Assembly (NCBI RefSeq): GCF_036416795.1
Contig: NZ_CP143867.1
Coordinates: forward strand, 1 to 64,000
DNA: 64,000 bases
Direction of reading: 5' to 3'
Origin: Bacteroides sp. MSB163
GTDB lineage: Bacteria > Bacteroidota > Bacteroidia > Bacteroidales > Bacteroidaceae
Under the pieces are notes generated by a model. It did no database searches. It saw only the letters and a list, made by a program, of their open reading frames with translations, and was not told the origin of the DNA. The first letter of the stretch is position 1. Every line of letters starts with the position of its first letter. Positions 42,958 to 52,603 of the stretch are shown here, in pieces. Made by a program: the position numbers and the translations under genes.

Positions 42958-45900
42958 ATGAAACAGAACGGCCCATTTAAGTTAATCTTATTATTCTCGT
43001 TAGTAGTTTACTCCATAGAAGGTTTCTGCCAGCAGATTCCGACTATTAATTTAGTCATGAAAGATGGACTATCCAGTAACTATGTAACAGATATTGCCCA
43101 AGACAAATATGGCTTCACATGGTTTGCAACCAAATATGGACTTAATAGATTCGACGGAGACAAATTTACTGTCTATCTAAAAGAACCCAATAAAGAATTG
43201 CTTAATAGCAACGATATTAATAAAATTGCTACAGACACTATTAATAATAAGGTATGGATTGCCAACAGATGGATGGGCGTGAACGTATTTGATTGTGCAA
43301 CACAGCAATTCTCATCTTTTTTGCATGATAAAAATAGCCCGGAGACACTGATATCCAATGAAATAAAAGATATTCTGGTCACTTCCAACGGGAATGTATG
43401 GATTGCAACGAATCAAGGATTAGATTTATATAATCCCGACAATTCACAGTTCATACATTATAATACATCGACAGTTCCTGATTTTCCCTCAAATGATATC
43501 ATGACACTGGCTGAAGGCAGTAATGGTGATTTATACATCGGACATACCTATAACGGATTCACTATTTTCTCTCCGGATAACAACAGTTTTAAGAATTTCA
43601 CTCATTCACCTCAAAACAAAAATTCACTTCCGGATAATACTATCCATTCTATATTTGTTGATACCAATTCTAAAATCTGGATTGCAACCAACTGCGGACT
43701 ATCGCTTTTTGATCCCTTCAGAGAAACATTCCGCAATTTCAAAGATGTCAGTGGAATTCACTATACGATGCAAGGAGCTGTCTATAATGTCTATAGTACC
43801 AGTGATGGCCGAATATGGGTAGGTACAGTCTCTGATCTTTGTTATTTTGACTCCAAAGACACAGACCTGATTTTATCCGGGAAAAAGAATGTTAATCATA
43901 TGTTTATTCAAGATATTTATTGGGGAATATCAAATCCAACCGTTTATTGTGTCTTTGAAGACTCTTTCAAAAACATTTGGATAGGTTCAAACGGCGGAGG
44001 AGCCAGCTTTATCAGCAGCACTTCATCCTTCTTTCATAGTTGGAGAATCAATAAGATACCGGGAGTCACTAACGGGCTCAATGACAAAGAAGTATTAACA
44101 ATATGTGTTGCTGACAATGGCAATGTATGGATGGGAACCGACGGGGGAGGTATCAATGTCAACATTGATGGTAAGAATTGTATGTTTTATTCCCATGATA
44201 CAGGAGATATCTCATCAAATGCTTATCATTCTTCTCTAAAAGATTCTAACGGAGATTTATGGTTTGGAAATATGTATAATGAAATGGGGATCGATATTTT
44301 TATAAGCAAAGAAGACAGATTCATCCATTACACTCCGCAGGGAAACGGTTCGGTTATCTATTGTCTCTTTGAAGACAATCAGAGAAATGTGTGGATTGGC
44401 AGCAGCAACGGGTTGGAAATTTACAACCTGATAACTAAGAAAAAAGATTTTCTAAATAAAGAGAACAGCCAACTATTAACTAATGAAATCAGAGCTGTTT
44501 CACAAGATAAAAACGGGAATATATGGATCGGCACTCTCAATAAAGGAATTAGTATATATAATCCGGAGAGTAAGACCATGAAACATATAAATGAGCACAC
44601 TATATTCGAAAATTGTGTAATCAATCAGATATTCAGGGATTCTAAAAACAGAATTTGGATTGCAACAACAGAAGGATTAGTCTTATTCCCCAATGAGCAG
44701 TCAGATACTTACCAATTGTTTAATACCCAAAACGGATTAGCCTGCAATTTAGTCTGTTCCATTGAAGAAGATTCGGAAGGTAATATCTGGCTGAGCACCC
44801 ATTCAGGTATCAGTTGTTTCATCGAGTCAGAGCAAAGATTCCTAAATTATGACCATAAGGACGGTACCCTATTCGGTACATATATGAACAACTCAGTTGG
44901 TAAGGCACAAGACGGAACTATTTATTTCGGCAGTATCAATGGTGTGTGCTACTTTAACCCCAAAGACAGACCTTCGAATATAATTCTTCCTCCGGTAATA
45001 TTTACCGATTTCAAAGTCTATGGCAGAAACCCTCACGAAGATGCAATTGACACATCCATACCTATGACAAACGGAAAAATCATGCTTAACCATAATCAGA
45101 ATATATTCAGCATAACGTTCAACGTCATGAACAAATCCCTGCAAGGTAAAGTTGAATATGCCTATAAACTGGAAGGATTAGAGGAAAACTGGATTAATAT
45201 AGGAGGAGATAATCAAGTTACATTTCGCAATATTCCTTATCGTAACTATAAATTGCATATTAAGGCGCGTTATAAAAATCAGGAATGGCAAACTAACTAC
45301 TCAACACTGTTCATCAGCATCAATCCTCCGTTTTGGCTCAGTTGGTGGGCTAAATTGATATATATAGTAAGTATAGCCACCATTGTATTCTTCATTATCA
45401 AATCTTATAAAAAACGTTTGCAGTTACGTAGTTCTTTATCACTCGAAAAAGAAAAAGCCCAGAAACAACAGGAATTAAATGAGGAACGATTGAGATTTTA
45501 TACCAATATCACTCACGAACTGAAAACTCCATTAACATTAATACTCGGCCCACTTGAGGACCTACAATGCGATTCAAGAATACAAAAAGAACACATGAAA
45601 AAGATTTCTCTTATTCATAAAAGCACAATCCGCTTGCTAAATCTGGTCACTCAAATATTGGAGTTCCGTAAAACAGAAACCCAAAACAAGAAGTTATGTG
45701 TAATTGAAGGAAACATTGTCGAAAAGATTCAGGAAATCGGTTTCAAATATAAAGAACTGAATAGGAATGCCGATATCACATTTGATATGATTACTGATAC
45801 AGACAAAATACAGATATATTTTGACCAGGAAGTAATTTCCATGATTGTTGATAACCTTTTATCCAATGCATTCAAATATACCTATAAGGGAACCATCACG

Positions 45901-46989
45901 CTTGCTTTGCGGTCAGTAATAGCTAATGATGTAGAATACACCGAAATTGAGATAGCTGACACAGGAATCGGAATCCCCCAAGAAGATATCTCACGTATAT
46001 TCGAACGGTATTATCAAACTAATATAAGAAAAAACATACCCGGATTCGGTATAGGACTCGCTTTAGTGAAAAACCTGGTAGATTTGCATGAAGGAACTAT
46101 CCTGGTGGATAGTGAGCCTAATGTAGGTTCATCCTTCCGTGTCCGGTTAATAACCAATAATTCCTATCCCGATGCCATACATATCAATACTAATCTCAAA
46201 GAATCCATAGATGAAGAGAAATCAAGCAAACCCATCGTTTTAGTAGTAGAAGACGAGGGCGACATCCGTGATTATATTGCTGAAGCACTGATGGGTGCTT
46301 ACGATGTTATTGTTGCAGAGAATGGAGAACAAGGATGCCAGGTTGCCTTCACAAGTATTCCCGATATAGTTATCAGTGATATCATGATGCCCGTGAAGGA
46401 TGGGATCGAATTATGCAAGGAAATTAAAAATAACATTGCAACCAGCCATATTCCTGTAATACTACTGACAGCGAAAGACACATTACAAGATAAAACAGAA
46501 GGATATGATGCCGGTGCCGATTCCTACGTCACCAAACCTTTCAGTGCATCTTTACTTAAAAGCAGAGTGGCCAATCTATTGGAAGGAAGAAAGAAAATAG
46601 CTTCTTTAATATCTTCAAGCACCCATCTTAAGCAATCTATCATCAAAGAATCATTAAACAAAATAGATAATGAATTCATTGAAAGAATAACAAAGATCAT
46701 AGAAGAAAACTTGATGGATGAGAAAATAGATGTGCCTACAATAGCCCAGGAGTTATCAATGAGTTATTCTTCTCTTTACAGAAAAATAAAAGCCCTGACT
46801 GGGATGTCAACAGGAGAATTTATCCGTAAACTGAGGCTCAGGAAGGCAGAGCAACTATTGCTCTCAGGAAAGTATAATATTTCAGAAATAGCCCATCAGG
46901 TTGGGCTGAACTCTGTATCTTATTTCAGAGAATGCTTCAAAGAGGAATACGGAATGTCTCCATCAGAGTATATAAAGCAGTTGAAGTAA
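42958..46989 (+). CDS. Hybrid two-component system sensor-regulator (HTCS) of PUL 1
   Basis: A single protein that senses a glycan fragment in the periplasm and activates PUL transcription. From ATG 42958 it is 1343 residues: signal peptide (LILLFSLVVYSIEGFCQ), two seven-bladed propellers of reg_prop repeats (IWIATN..G and VWIGSSNG patterns, about 30-720) and a Y_Y_Y domain (about 725-790). A membrane helix (WAKLIYIVSIATIVFFIIKSY), HisKA with H853 in FYTNITHELKTPL and HATPase (NLLSNAFKYT, FGIGLALVKNLV) follow. The receiver domain has D1141 in IVISDIMMPVKDG; a C-terminal AraC-type HTH (VPTIAQELSMSYSSLYRKIKALTGMS...EIAHQVGLNSVSYFRECFKEEYGMSPSEY) ends the protein. Divergent from susC1, its probable target. 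Confidence 0.95.
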   Translation: MKQNGPFKLILLFSLVVYSIEGFCQQIPTINLVMKDGLSSNYVTDIAQDKYGFTWFATKYGLNRFDGDKFTVYLKEPNKELLNSNDINKIATDTINNKVWIANRWMGVNVFDCATQQFSSFLHDKNSPETLISNEIKDILVTSNGNVWIATNQGLDLYNPDNSQFIHYNTSTVPDFPSNDIMTLAEGSNGDLYIGHTYNGFTIFSPDNNSFKNFTHSPQNKNSLPDNTIHSIFVDTNSKIWIATNCGLSLFDPFRETFRNFKDVSGIHYTMQGAVYNVYSTSDGRIWVGTVSDLCYFDSKDTDLILSGKKNVNHMFIQDIYWGISNPTVYCVFEDSFKNIWIGSNGGGASFISSTSSFFHSWRINKIPGVTNGLNDKEVLTICVADNGNVWMGTDGGGINVNIDGKNCMFYSHDTGDISSNAYHSSLKDSNGDLWFGNMYNEMGIDIFISKEDRFIHYTPQGNGSVIYCLFEDNQRNVWIGSSNGLEIYNLITKKKDFLNKENSQLLTNEIRAVSQDKNGNIWIGTLNKGISIYNPESKTMKHINEHTIFENCVINQIFRDSKNRIWIATTEGLVLFPNEQSDTYQLFNTQNGLACNLVCSIEEDSEGNIWLSTHSGISCFIESEQRFLNYDHKDGTLFGTYMNNSVGKAQDGTIYFGSINGVCYFNPKDRPSNIILPPVIFTDFKVYGRNPHEDAIDTSIPMTNGKIMLNHNQNIFSITFNVMNKSLQGKVEYAYKLEGLEENWINIGGDNQVTFRNIPYRNYKLHIKARYKNQEWQTNYSTLFISINPPFWLSWWAKLIYIVSIATIVFFIIKSYKKRLQLRSSLSLEKEKAQKQQELNEERLRFYTNITHELKTPLTLILGPLEDLQCDSRIQKEHMKKISLIHKSTIRLLNLVTQILEFRKTETQNKKLCVIEGNIVEKIQEIGFKYKELNRNADITFDMITDTDKIQIYFDQEVISMIVDNLLSNAFKYTYKGTITLALRSVIANDVEYTEIEIADTGIGIPQEDISRIFERYYQTNIRKNIPGFGIGLALVKNLVDLHEGTILVDSEPNVGSSFRVRLITNNSYPDAIHINTNLKESIDEEKSSKPIVLVVEDEGDIRDYIAEALMGAYDVIVAENGEQGCQVAFTSIPDIVISDIMMPVKDGIELCKEIKNNIATSHIPVILLTAKDTLQDKTEGYDAGADSYVTKPFSASLLKSRVANLLEGRKKIASLISSSTHLKQSIIKESLNKIDNEFIERITKIIEENLMDEKIDVPTIAQELSMSYSSLYRKIKALTGMSTGEFIRKLRLRKAEQLLLSGKYNISEIAHQVGLNSVSYFRECFKEEYGMSPSEYIKQLK

Positions 46990-46992
46990 ACA

Positions 46993-47029
46993 AGAATCTC
47001 CCCTAAGTCCATTTCTTAAGGGAGATTCT
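46993..47029. terminator. Bidirectional terminator between HTCS 1 and PUL 2
   Basis: AGAATCTCCC pairs perfectly with GGGAGATTCT, extended inward by TAAG/CTTA across one bulge, 4 nt after the HTCS stop. It also lies 30 nt beyond the end of the convergent PUL 2 operon. Confidence 0.85.
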
Positions 47030-47059
47030 ACTTAAACTATTTTGTAACAATTGGAATTA

Positions 47060-49384
47060 TCAATAAAGCATGATCTGATCCAAAACAACACCCTCGTCCA
47101 ATGCCTTAATCACCAGTTTATGCGATTCTCGTTTGCCGACAGGCAGTTTCACTTTTCGTATCGCTTGATTGCGCAACACATTTTCTTTCCATTCTTCGCT
47201 ACGCCCTTTGGTTTCATAAGAAACGGTTTGCGGAGCCGATTTATCAACTGACAGTGTGAAACGCAGTTGTTTTTCATCCATAGGATGATTGGGTAACAAG
47301 CGTATTTCAACTTCCACAGAATCGGTTTTCCAATCATCAAAAGCAAAAGTAAGAGAAGTGTTTTTGTCGATACCTGCCGCTTTGCCCTCATATCCCAGAC
47401 CTTCGCACTGTAAAGGATTTCCGGCTGTACAATCCATAGCATTCCATTTATAGGCAGGAGTTTCCTCATTTACCATAGGTGTAACGACAGTTTCATGTGC
47501 CACACGTTTAAAGACAGGAAGTTTGCGGGGTTGGAAATCCATCATGTGAATCCACTTTCCGTTTTGCAAAGCGTTATACCGACGCGTCAGTGAAACAATG
47601 CTATCGAAAGCCGCATCACTTTGTTCCCAATCGACCTTTCCATGACGGGCAAGTTGCGCATTCAGGAGCTTCCGGTTCATTTGGTCGGCAGCTTGTACGG
47701 GATATTTTACCAATTGCATATAGGCATCCTTCCGGTGGATAGGAAGTTTGGCCTCAACTTCTTCGACTACGGAAGACAAAGCAGCATAATCTTTCAAACG
47801 TTGACGAATGGTCTGTTCACTCCAAGGCAGGTCTTTTACTTTCTTATAAATAGGGTCACGTTCTTCTTCACGCGTATTTCCCATGAACTCGGGCTTGCGG
47901 ATATAGGCCAAGCGGTAATGCTCTTGCATAACCGGAAGCAGAGTCTTTGCGTATTCCGTACCAAACTCTCTGCCCAGCCAATTCTTTAAATGGGCGGTAA
48001 CACCTTCTTCGACCACTTGTTCTATATTCCATGCCATATCGAGGAATAGCTCAATCTGATATTCGGCAGGTTTGATATCACCTACATTCAGTACCCACAT
48101 TTTCTGAATGCCACGGTCATAGGCCAGTTTCATCTGCTGATAGAGCAGATACGGGCTGAAGGTGCCCAGCCAAAGATAATCGTGCGGACGTCCCCAATAG
48201 GATACGTGATAATAGATGCCGTTTCCACCTTTGCGAACTTGTTCTTCCGGCGTAGGGAAGTGACGGATATAGCCATAATTATCATCACACCAGATCAGCG
48301 TTACATCATCCGGCACCTTCAATCCGGCATTATAAATGTCGAGTACTTCCTTGTAAGGTATGAAAGCCTGCGGAATGGCGGTAACATCTTTATTCACATA
48401 CTTCTCCAGCAAACCACGCTGGTCTTTAAGCACGCGTTCCAACACAGCTTTCTGTTCTTCAACTGTTTTAGCTCCCTGCATTTGCCCGTCGTGCACGCCA
48501 CGCATACCCAAAGTATAGATATTTTCTTGTCCTGCCACTTCTTTCACGCGGTCTTCCCAGAATTTGTAAACGGAGGCACTGTTATTCACATAGTCATAAT
48601 CGCCCTCTCCCCTTCTTCTCCATTCGCCGGCAGCATTGCACACCATTGGTTCGCAATGGGAAGAACCGATAAAGATACCGAATTCGGCAGCTACTTCCCG
48701 GTTACCTTTTGTCAGGAAAAAGGGCAAGGTACACTCGTGCATGGCAGGCCAATAAGTGTTAGCCCGCAGGCGGAGCAATAATTCAAAGATGCGACGGTTC
48801 GTCTTAGGACCGATTTGTTGCTGATCGGCAGGCTCGTAATTCTTACTGCTCCAAGGCATCAATCCCCAATCTTCATCATTGATGAAGATGCCACGGTATT
48901 CTACGGAAGGAGACTGTGTCGTTTGGTAATTTGCGGGTAAAGTGAAAGATGTCTTTTTTTCCGGCACTACATCCGCCCACCATTCCCACGGCGATACTCC
49001 TATCAGGCGGGAAAGCTCCATAATACCATAAGCTGTACCATGTGCATCGCTTCCGGCTACCAGTAGTTTTCCATCCGGTAAAACAGTCAGAAGAAAGGCT
49101 TGTCTTTTATCTTTCAGACAAGAAATATCCACACCAGTTGCCTCTACCAATGAAGTTTTTCCTACAGTTCCCACTATGATATCCCCTTTCCGGGTATCTG
49201 TAATGGCGGGAGCTGAAAATACCGATTGATAATCACGCGCAAACAATTTCAAGGCGGTTTGCACCACTTGTGCTTCTGTTTTGTCACAGGCCAATGTAAC
49301 CGATTGTCCGAAACGTAAATTAAACTGTGCCCAGCCAAGCTGCGCAATAAAAAGCAAAATTAAACTGATAACCCCTTTTTTCAT
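47060..49384 (-). CDS. GH115 alpha-glucuronidase (short form)
   Basis: A second GH115 enzyme, 774 residues from ATG 49384 (MKKGVISLILLFIAQLGWAQ signal peptide; an ATG seven codons earlier is possible). It has the same core blocks as the gene at 35033: YRGIFINDEDWGLMPW, NTYWPAMHECTLPFF, IGSSHCEPMVCN, TLIWCDDNYGYIRHFP, VLNVGDIKPAEY. Relative to the longer paralog it lacks the extra beta domain of about 120 residues between the helical region and the final jelly-roll, the part linked with dimerisation in characterised members. Last gene of the PUL 2 operon. Likely removes uronic acid from oligosaccharides after import, with a different chain context from its paralog. Confidence 0.92.
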   Translation of the reverse strand: MKKGVISLILLFIAQLGWAQFNLRFGQSVTLACDKTEAQVVQTALKLFARDYQSVFSAPAITDTRKGDIIVGTVGKTSLVEATGVDISCLKDKRQAFLLTVLPDGKLLVAGSDAHGTAYGIMELSRLIGVSPWEWWADVVPEKKTSFTLPANYQTTQSPSVEYRGIFINDEDWGLMPWSSKNYEPADQQQIGPKTNRRIFELLLRLRANTYWPAMHECTLPFFLTKGNREVAAEFGIFIGSSHCEPMVCNAAGEWRRRGEGDYDYVNNSASVYKFWEDRVKEVAGQENIYTLGMRGVHDGQMQGAKTVEEQKAVLERVLKDQRGLLEKYVNKDVTAIPQAFIPYKEVLDIYNAGLKVPDDVTLIWCDDNYGYIRHFPTPEEQVRKGGNGIYYHVSYWGRPHDYLWLGTFSPYLLYQQMKLAYDRGIQKMWVLNVGDIKPAEYQIELFLDMAWNIEQVVEEGVTAHLKNWLGREFGTEYAKTLLPVMQEHYRLAYIRKPEFMGNTREEERDPIYKKVKDLPWSEQTIRQRLKDYAALSSVVEEVEAKLPIHRKDAYMQLVKYPVQAADQMNRKLLNAQLARHGKVDWEQSDAAFDSIVSLTRRYNALQNGKWIHMMDFQPRKLPVFKRVAHETVVTPMVNEETPAYKWNAMDCTAGNPLQCEGLGYEGKAAGIDKNTSLTFAFDDWKTDSVEVEIRLLPNHPMDEKQLRFTLSVDKSAPQTVSYETKGRSEEWKENVLRNQAIRKVKLPVGKRESHKLVIKALDEGVVLDQIMLY

Positions 49385-49417
49385 ATATTCCAAGTTATTT
49401 TTCAAAGATACATTCTA

Positions 49418-51124
49418 TCATTCGGTTAGAAAGCTTATTTTTATAGCTCCCCCATACGGAGTGAAATCAAAGACCAGCTTATCATCCCGCTCTTTTAGCA
49501 ACAGACTCTTTCCATTTTGAGACACCTTCACTTTTTCCCTTCCTTTCTTATCCAACACCATTGTCAAAGGTTCGTCGAATAATTCTTTGTCCAGCGACAA
49601 ACGAGGTGTAACCACCCACTGCGATTTCTTTTTCACAATATCCAGTTGTACATTCTTCCGTTCTTTCACATAAGCCGCTACTTCACGGAAAGTACCTACC
49701 CAAATATTGTCTTCCTGATTCTTTACTCTACGAAAATGTTCCCATAATATATTCGGGGAAGTGAAAGCATCATAACCGGTAGAGATACCATGTATCATAG
49801 CCACTCCCCAATCACCGGCAATCATGAGTTCCTTCACCCATTTATCCAGTGATTCAACTGTAGATTTCGATTTATCACCACCCACCCCATATTGCCTTGT
49901 ACGGGTAGCCACTCTACCTTCAGAAGCTTTCCGCAATATCACTTCATCAAAGGCATTGAACGGATAACAGAATGTTAGAGGTTTCTTACCTATCATTGCT
50001 CCAATAATGCTATCATTCTTCTCTATTTCCATTTTCACTCCATCTGAGTTAAGATGCTTCAAATTCGCGTGCGACCAGCTATGATTGGAGATTTCATGTC
50101 CTTTGTCAGACATTTCTTTCATCTGCGGCCAAGTCATACGTGACTTACCTTGCTGTGCAATGTCATGCTCTATAATATTCCCACATATCCAAAAAGTTCC
50201 TTTGAATCCAACCTTCTCCATTTCTGGGAAAACAAGCGTATAGTGCTCCTGTAGACCATCATCAAAAGTATAGCTGACAGCACATTCCTTATTGTCCTTA
50301 TAGTCAGCTACATATACTTCCGGATCACGGTAGCGAATATATGGCACCAGTTCCGGCACTACTTTGGCTACAGCCTCAATAGCAATCCCTGCCACCACTT
50401 TTCCACCATATATATTCAGGTGGGTATTATCTACCTTTCCTTTCGGACAGAAGTCATACTTACCCGCAGGCACCCACATAAAGAGTTCCTTTGATTTTTC
50501 CACTCCCATCCCAACTACCAAGTCATGAGTTAATTTGTTCAAATCGACAAAAGGTACTTCCATTTCTTCGGCTACCCTGCGGGGAGAAATCAAATATTCT
50601 CCATGTGTATCTACCAATATATTTCCTTCTTTTTCATAGCTACCCTTATTTTCCGTTGCCCCTTCCGGTGGAAAATTCCTGCGCACAATTGAATTAAACA
50701 ACACCGGATAAGCTCCTTTCTCACGTGTCTCTGTTACAAAACGGCGCAGGTTATTATCAAAAGTACTTCCCGGATCAGTGTGGAGTTTCTCCGATGGCTT
50801 TTCGTCATTATGACCAAACTGGATAAATACATAATCACCTTTCTTCAGCCTTGCAACAACTGTATCCCAACGTCCTTCATTGATAAAACTAAGCGAACTC
50901 CTTCCATTCCGGGCATGGTTCTCAACCACAACATCATCAGTCAAGAAGTTAGGAAGCATTTGTCCCCAACCACGCTCAATATTACCATTCCTCAGACTTT
51001 TGTCGGCCATGGTAGAATCACCAATCATAAAGATGGTAATGGTATCTTTCTTTTCAGCTGTAAAAGCCGAAAAAACCAACAATGCACAAAGTACAGACAG
51101 TAGCTTGATTTTCATGTTTCTCAT
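49418..51124 (-). CDS. Two-domain esterase: SGNH (CE12-like) + polysaccharide deacetylase (CE4/NodB)
   Basis: A 568-residue exported protein (signal peptide KLLSVLCALLVFSAFTA) with two different deacetylase modules. Residues ~25-265 form an SGNH hydrolase of the rhamnogalacturonan acetylesterase type: IFMIGDSTMAD with nucleophile S37, VENHARNGRSS, FIQFGHNDEKP and DNTHLNIYG with the Asp/His pair. Residues ~280-490 form a NodB domain: AVSYTFDDGLQEHY (metal-binding aspartates), GHEISNHSWSHANLKH (metal-binding histidines), LTFCYPFNAF. A small beta tail follows. It probably strips acetyl groups from galacturonan or rhamnogalacturonan so the GH enzymes can act. The gene lies 83 nt downstream of the GH43 gene and 33 nt upstream of GH115. 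An ATG three codons in is an alternative start. Confidence 0.88.
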   Translation of the reverse strand: MRNMKIKLLSVLCALLVFSAFTAEKKDTITIFMIGDSTMADKSLRNGNIERGWGQMLPNFLTDDVVVENHARNGRSSLSFINEGRWDTVVARLKKGDYVFIQFGHNDEKPSEKLHTDPGSTFDNNLRRFVTETREKGAYPVLFNSIVRRNFPPEGATENKGSYEKEGNILVDTHGEYLISPRRVAEEMEVPFVDLNKLTHDLVVGMGVEKSKELFMWVPAGKYDFCPKGKVDNTHLNIYGGKVVAGIAIEAVAKVVPELVPYIRYRDPEVYVADYKDNKECAVSYTFDDGLQEHYTLVFPEMEKVGFKGTFWICGNIIEHDIAQQGKSRMTWPQMKEMSDKGHEISNHSWSHANLKHLNSDGVKMEIEKNDSIIGAMIGKKPLTFCYPFNAFDEVILRKASEGRVATRTRQYGVGGDKSKSTVESLDKWVKELMIAGDWGVAMIHGISTGYDAFTSPNILWEHFRRVKNQEDNIWVGTFREVAAYVKERKNVQLDIVKKKSQWVVTPRLSLDKELFDEPLTMVLDKKGREKVKVSQNGKSLLLKERDDKLVFDFTPYGGAIKISFLTE

Positions 51125-51207
51125 TCTATAAAAATTTCAGCAAAGATAAGAAAGAATAGCAAAAGGATGCATGGAGTAATGTACCATCCTTTGTATTATC
51201 GTACATA

Positions 51208-52578
51208 TCAAAAGCTATAAATGGCGTCAACCGTCACAAAACTATTATCACTTCCATAGATTGTTTTCGTTTTATCTGTCCATATTGGCATAATGCCTGT
51301 TACTTCTATAAGTAATGTATAATCTCCTTTTGACATCTTTGGAGTCATGATACGAATTGCCTTTTCCGGGTACTTACTATAAAAGTCAACCAATGAGGAA
51401 TAAACCGTATCTTTCTTATCATTTAATACACTTACTTTGGCATATCCGCTGTGAGGATTTGATTCACCCACTACCGCAATATGTGTCCCTTTAAAAGGAA
51501 TGGCTAAAATACTTCCTTTCGTATTTGAAGCCAAGCGACTATTTTCCTCTTTCCAATCTCGTGTGAATTCCATTTCTTTGATAGGAATCTCTCTCCCTTT
51601 CTGCAAGGCATCTACCGGCTTTAAAGTGTTTATGTCCCAACATTGCCAATATTCAGGTATTGATATTTTTATTCCATCCACCTGCAAAGGCATCCATACA
51701 TAAGTTGCCGCCGAAGCCTGATGAGGATATGACCAGCGATCACCCATAAACATCGGAATTGTGTCATTGCCCCGTTTCAACGGAAAGACAAACGTACTTT
51801 GTGAATTATAAGTCAGTTTTCCTGCCGGACAGAACAACCCTTGCTTGGTCCAAGGACCTTCAATTTTCGGTGCCGTAAAATAGAAATTATCATTCTTCTC
51901 CCAACTGGTCAGATTGGAGTAGAGCATATAATATATACCGTTTTTCTTAAACATGGCAGGCGATTCTCCTGAGCCTTTCACATAAGCTACCTCCGCCTCT
52001 ATGGAACGATAATCATCACTCAGCCGATAAATAGGTCCATGATGGATAAGCAAGTAACCTTTACCGTCCGTATCCTGAAAGGTTCCCATATCCCAACGTT
52101 TAACAGGCTTTCCATCATGAAGTAAAGGACCTTGCAACTTATACTCTCCATTTATTGTGCTGCATGTAGCATAGCCAATGTAAGGATCCTTATACCCCAT
52201 ATCATCCGCATGCATATACATGACGTATTCTCCTGTAGAGGGACATTTCATCACCTTTACCCGTTCACCTACCCGGTCGGGGCCCAAAATACCGTCAGGT
52301 TGTACCGGCAGCACTACCCTTTCAAATTTCCAGTTCACCAAGTCATCTGAAGAATAGCAGCTAAAGCCCGGAAAAGCATTACTTTTATCTGATTTATATT
52401 CACCGAAAAGGTAATATCTACCGTTATCCTCCACTATGCAGGCACCGTGTGCATTTACTATATTTCCTTGATTATCGAACCAAGGGACTCCATTATAAAC
52501 AATCTTTCCGGAACCCTCATTCGAGATTCCTGCACACCCTACACAAAAAAAAGCTACTAACAAAAGCAATTTTATCAT
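51208..52578 (-). CDS. GH43-like lipoprotein (beta-propeller glycosidase)
   Basis: A 456-residue protein with a lipoprotein signal (KLLLLVAFFCVGCAG, cysteine 15) and a five-bladed propeller of GH43 type: NAHGACIVEDNGRYYLFGEY, FSCYSSDDLVNWKFERVVLP, RVKVMKCPSTGEYVMYMHAD, GESPAMFKKNGIYYMLYS. It is clearly related to the N-terminal domain of the fusion enzyme at 31634. A C-terminal jelly-roll (about 330-456) could bind carbohydrate. The group resembles GH43 subfamilies acting on galactose- or arabinose-containing side chains; the exact subfamily is inference. Membrane anchored, probably on the cell surface or in the periplasm. Lies in the operon 25 nt after the GH28 gene. Confidence 0.83.
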   Translation of the reverse strand: MIKLLLLVAFFCVGCAGISNEGSGKIVYNGVPWFDNQGNIVNAHGACIVEDNGRYYLFGEYKSDKSNAFPGFSCYSSDDLVNWKFERVVLPVQPDGILGPDRVGERVKVMKCPSTGEYVMYMHADDMGYKDPYIGYATCSTINGEYKLQGPLLHDGKPVKRWDMGTFQDTDGKGYLLIHHGPIYRLSDDYRSIEAEVAYVKGSGESPAMFKKNGIYYMLYSNLTSWEKNDNFYFTAPKIEGPWTKQGLFCPAGKLTYNSQSTFVFPLKRGNDTIPMFMGDRWSYPHQASAATYVWMPLQVDGIKISIPEYWQCWDINTLKPVDALQKGREIPIKEMEFTRDWKEENSRLASNTKGSILAIPFKGTHIAVVGESNPHSGYAKVSVLNDKKDTVYSSLVDFYSKYPEKAIRIMTPKMSKGDYTLLIEVTGIMPIWTDKTKTIYGSDNSFVTVDAIYSF

Positions 52579-52603
52579 ATCTATTATCTATTAGAAAACA
52601 AAA

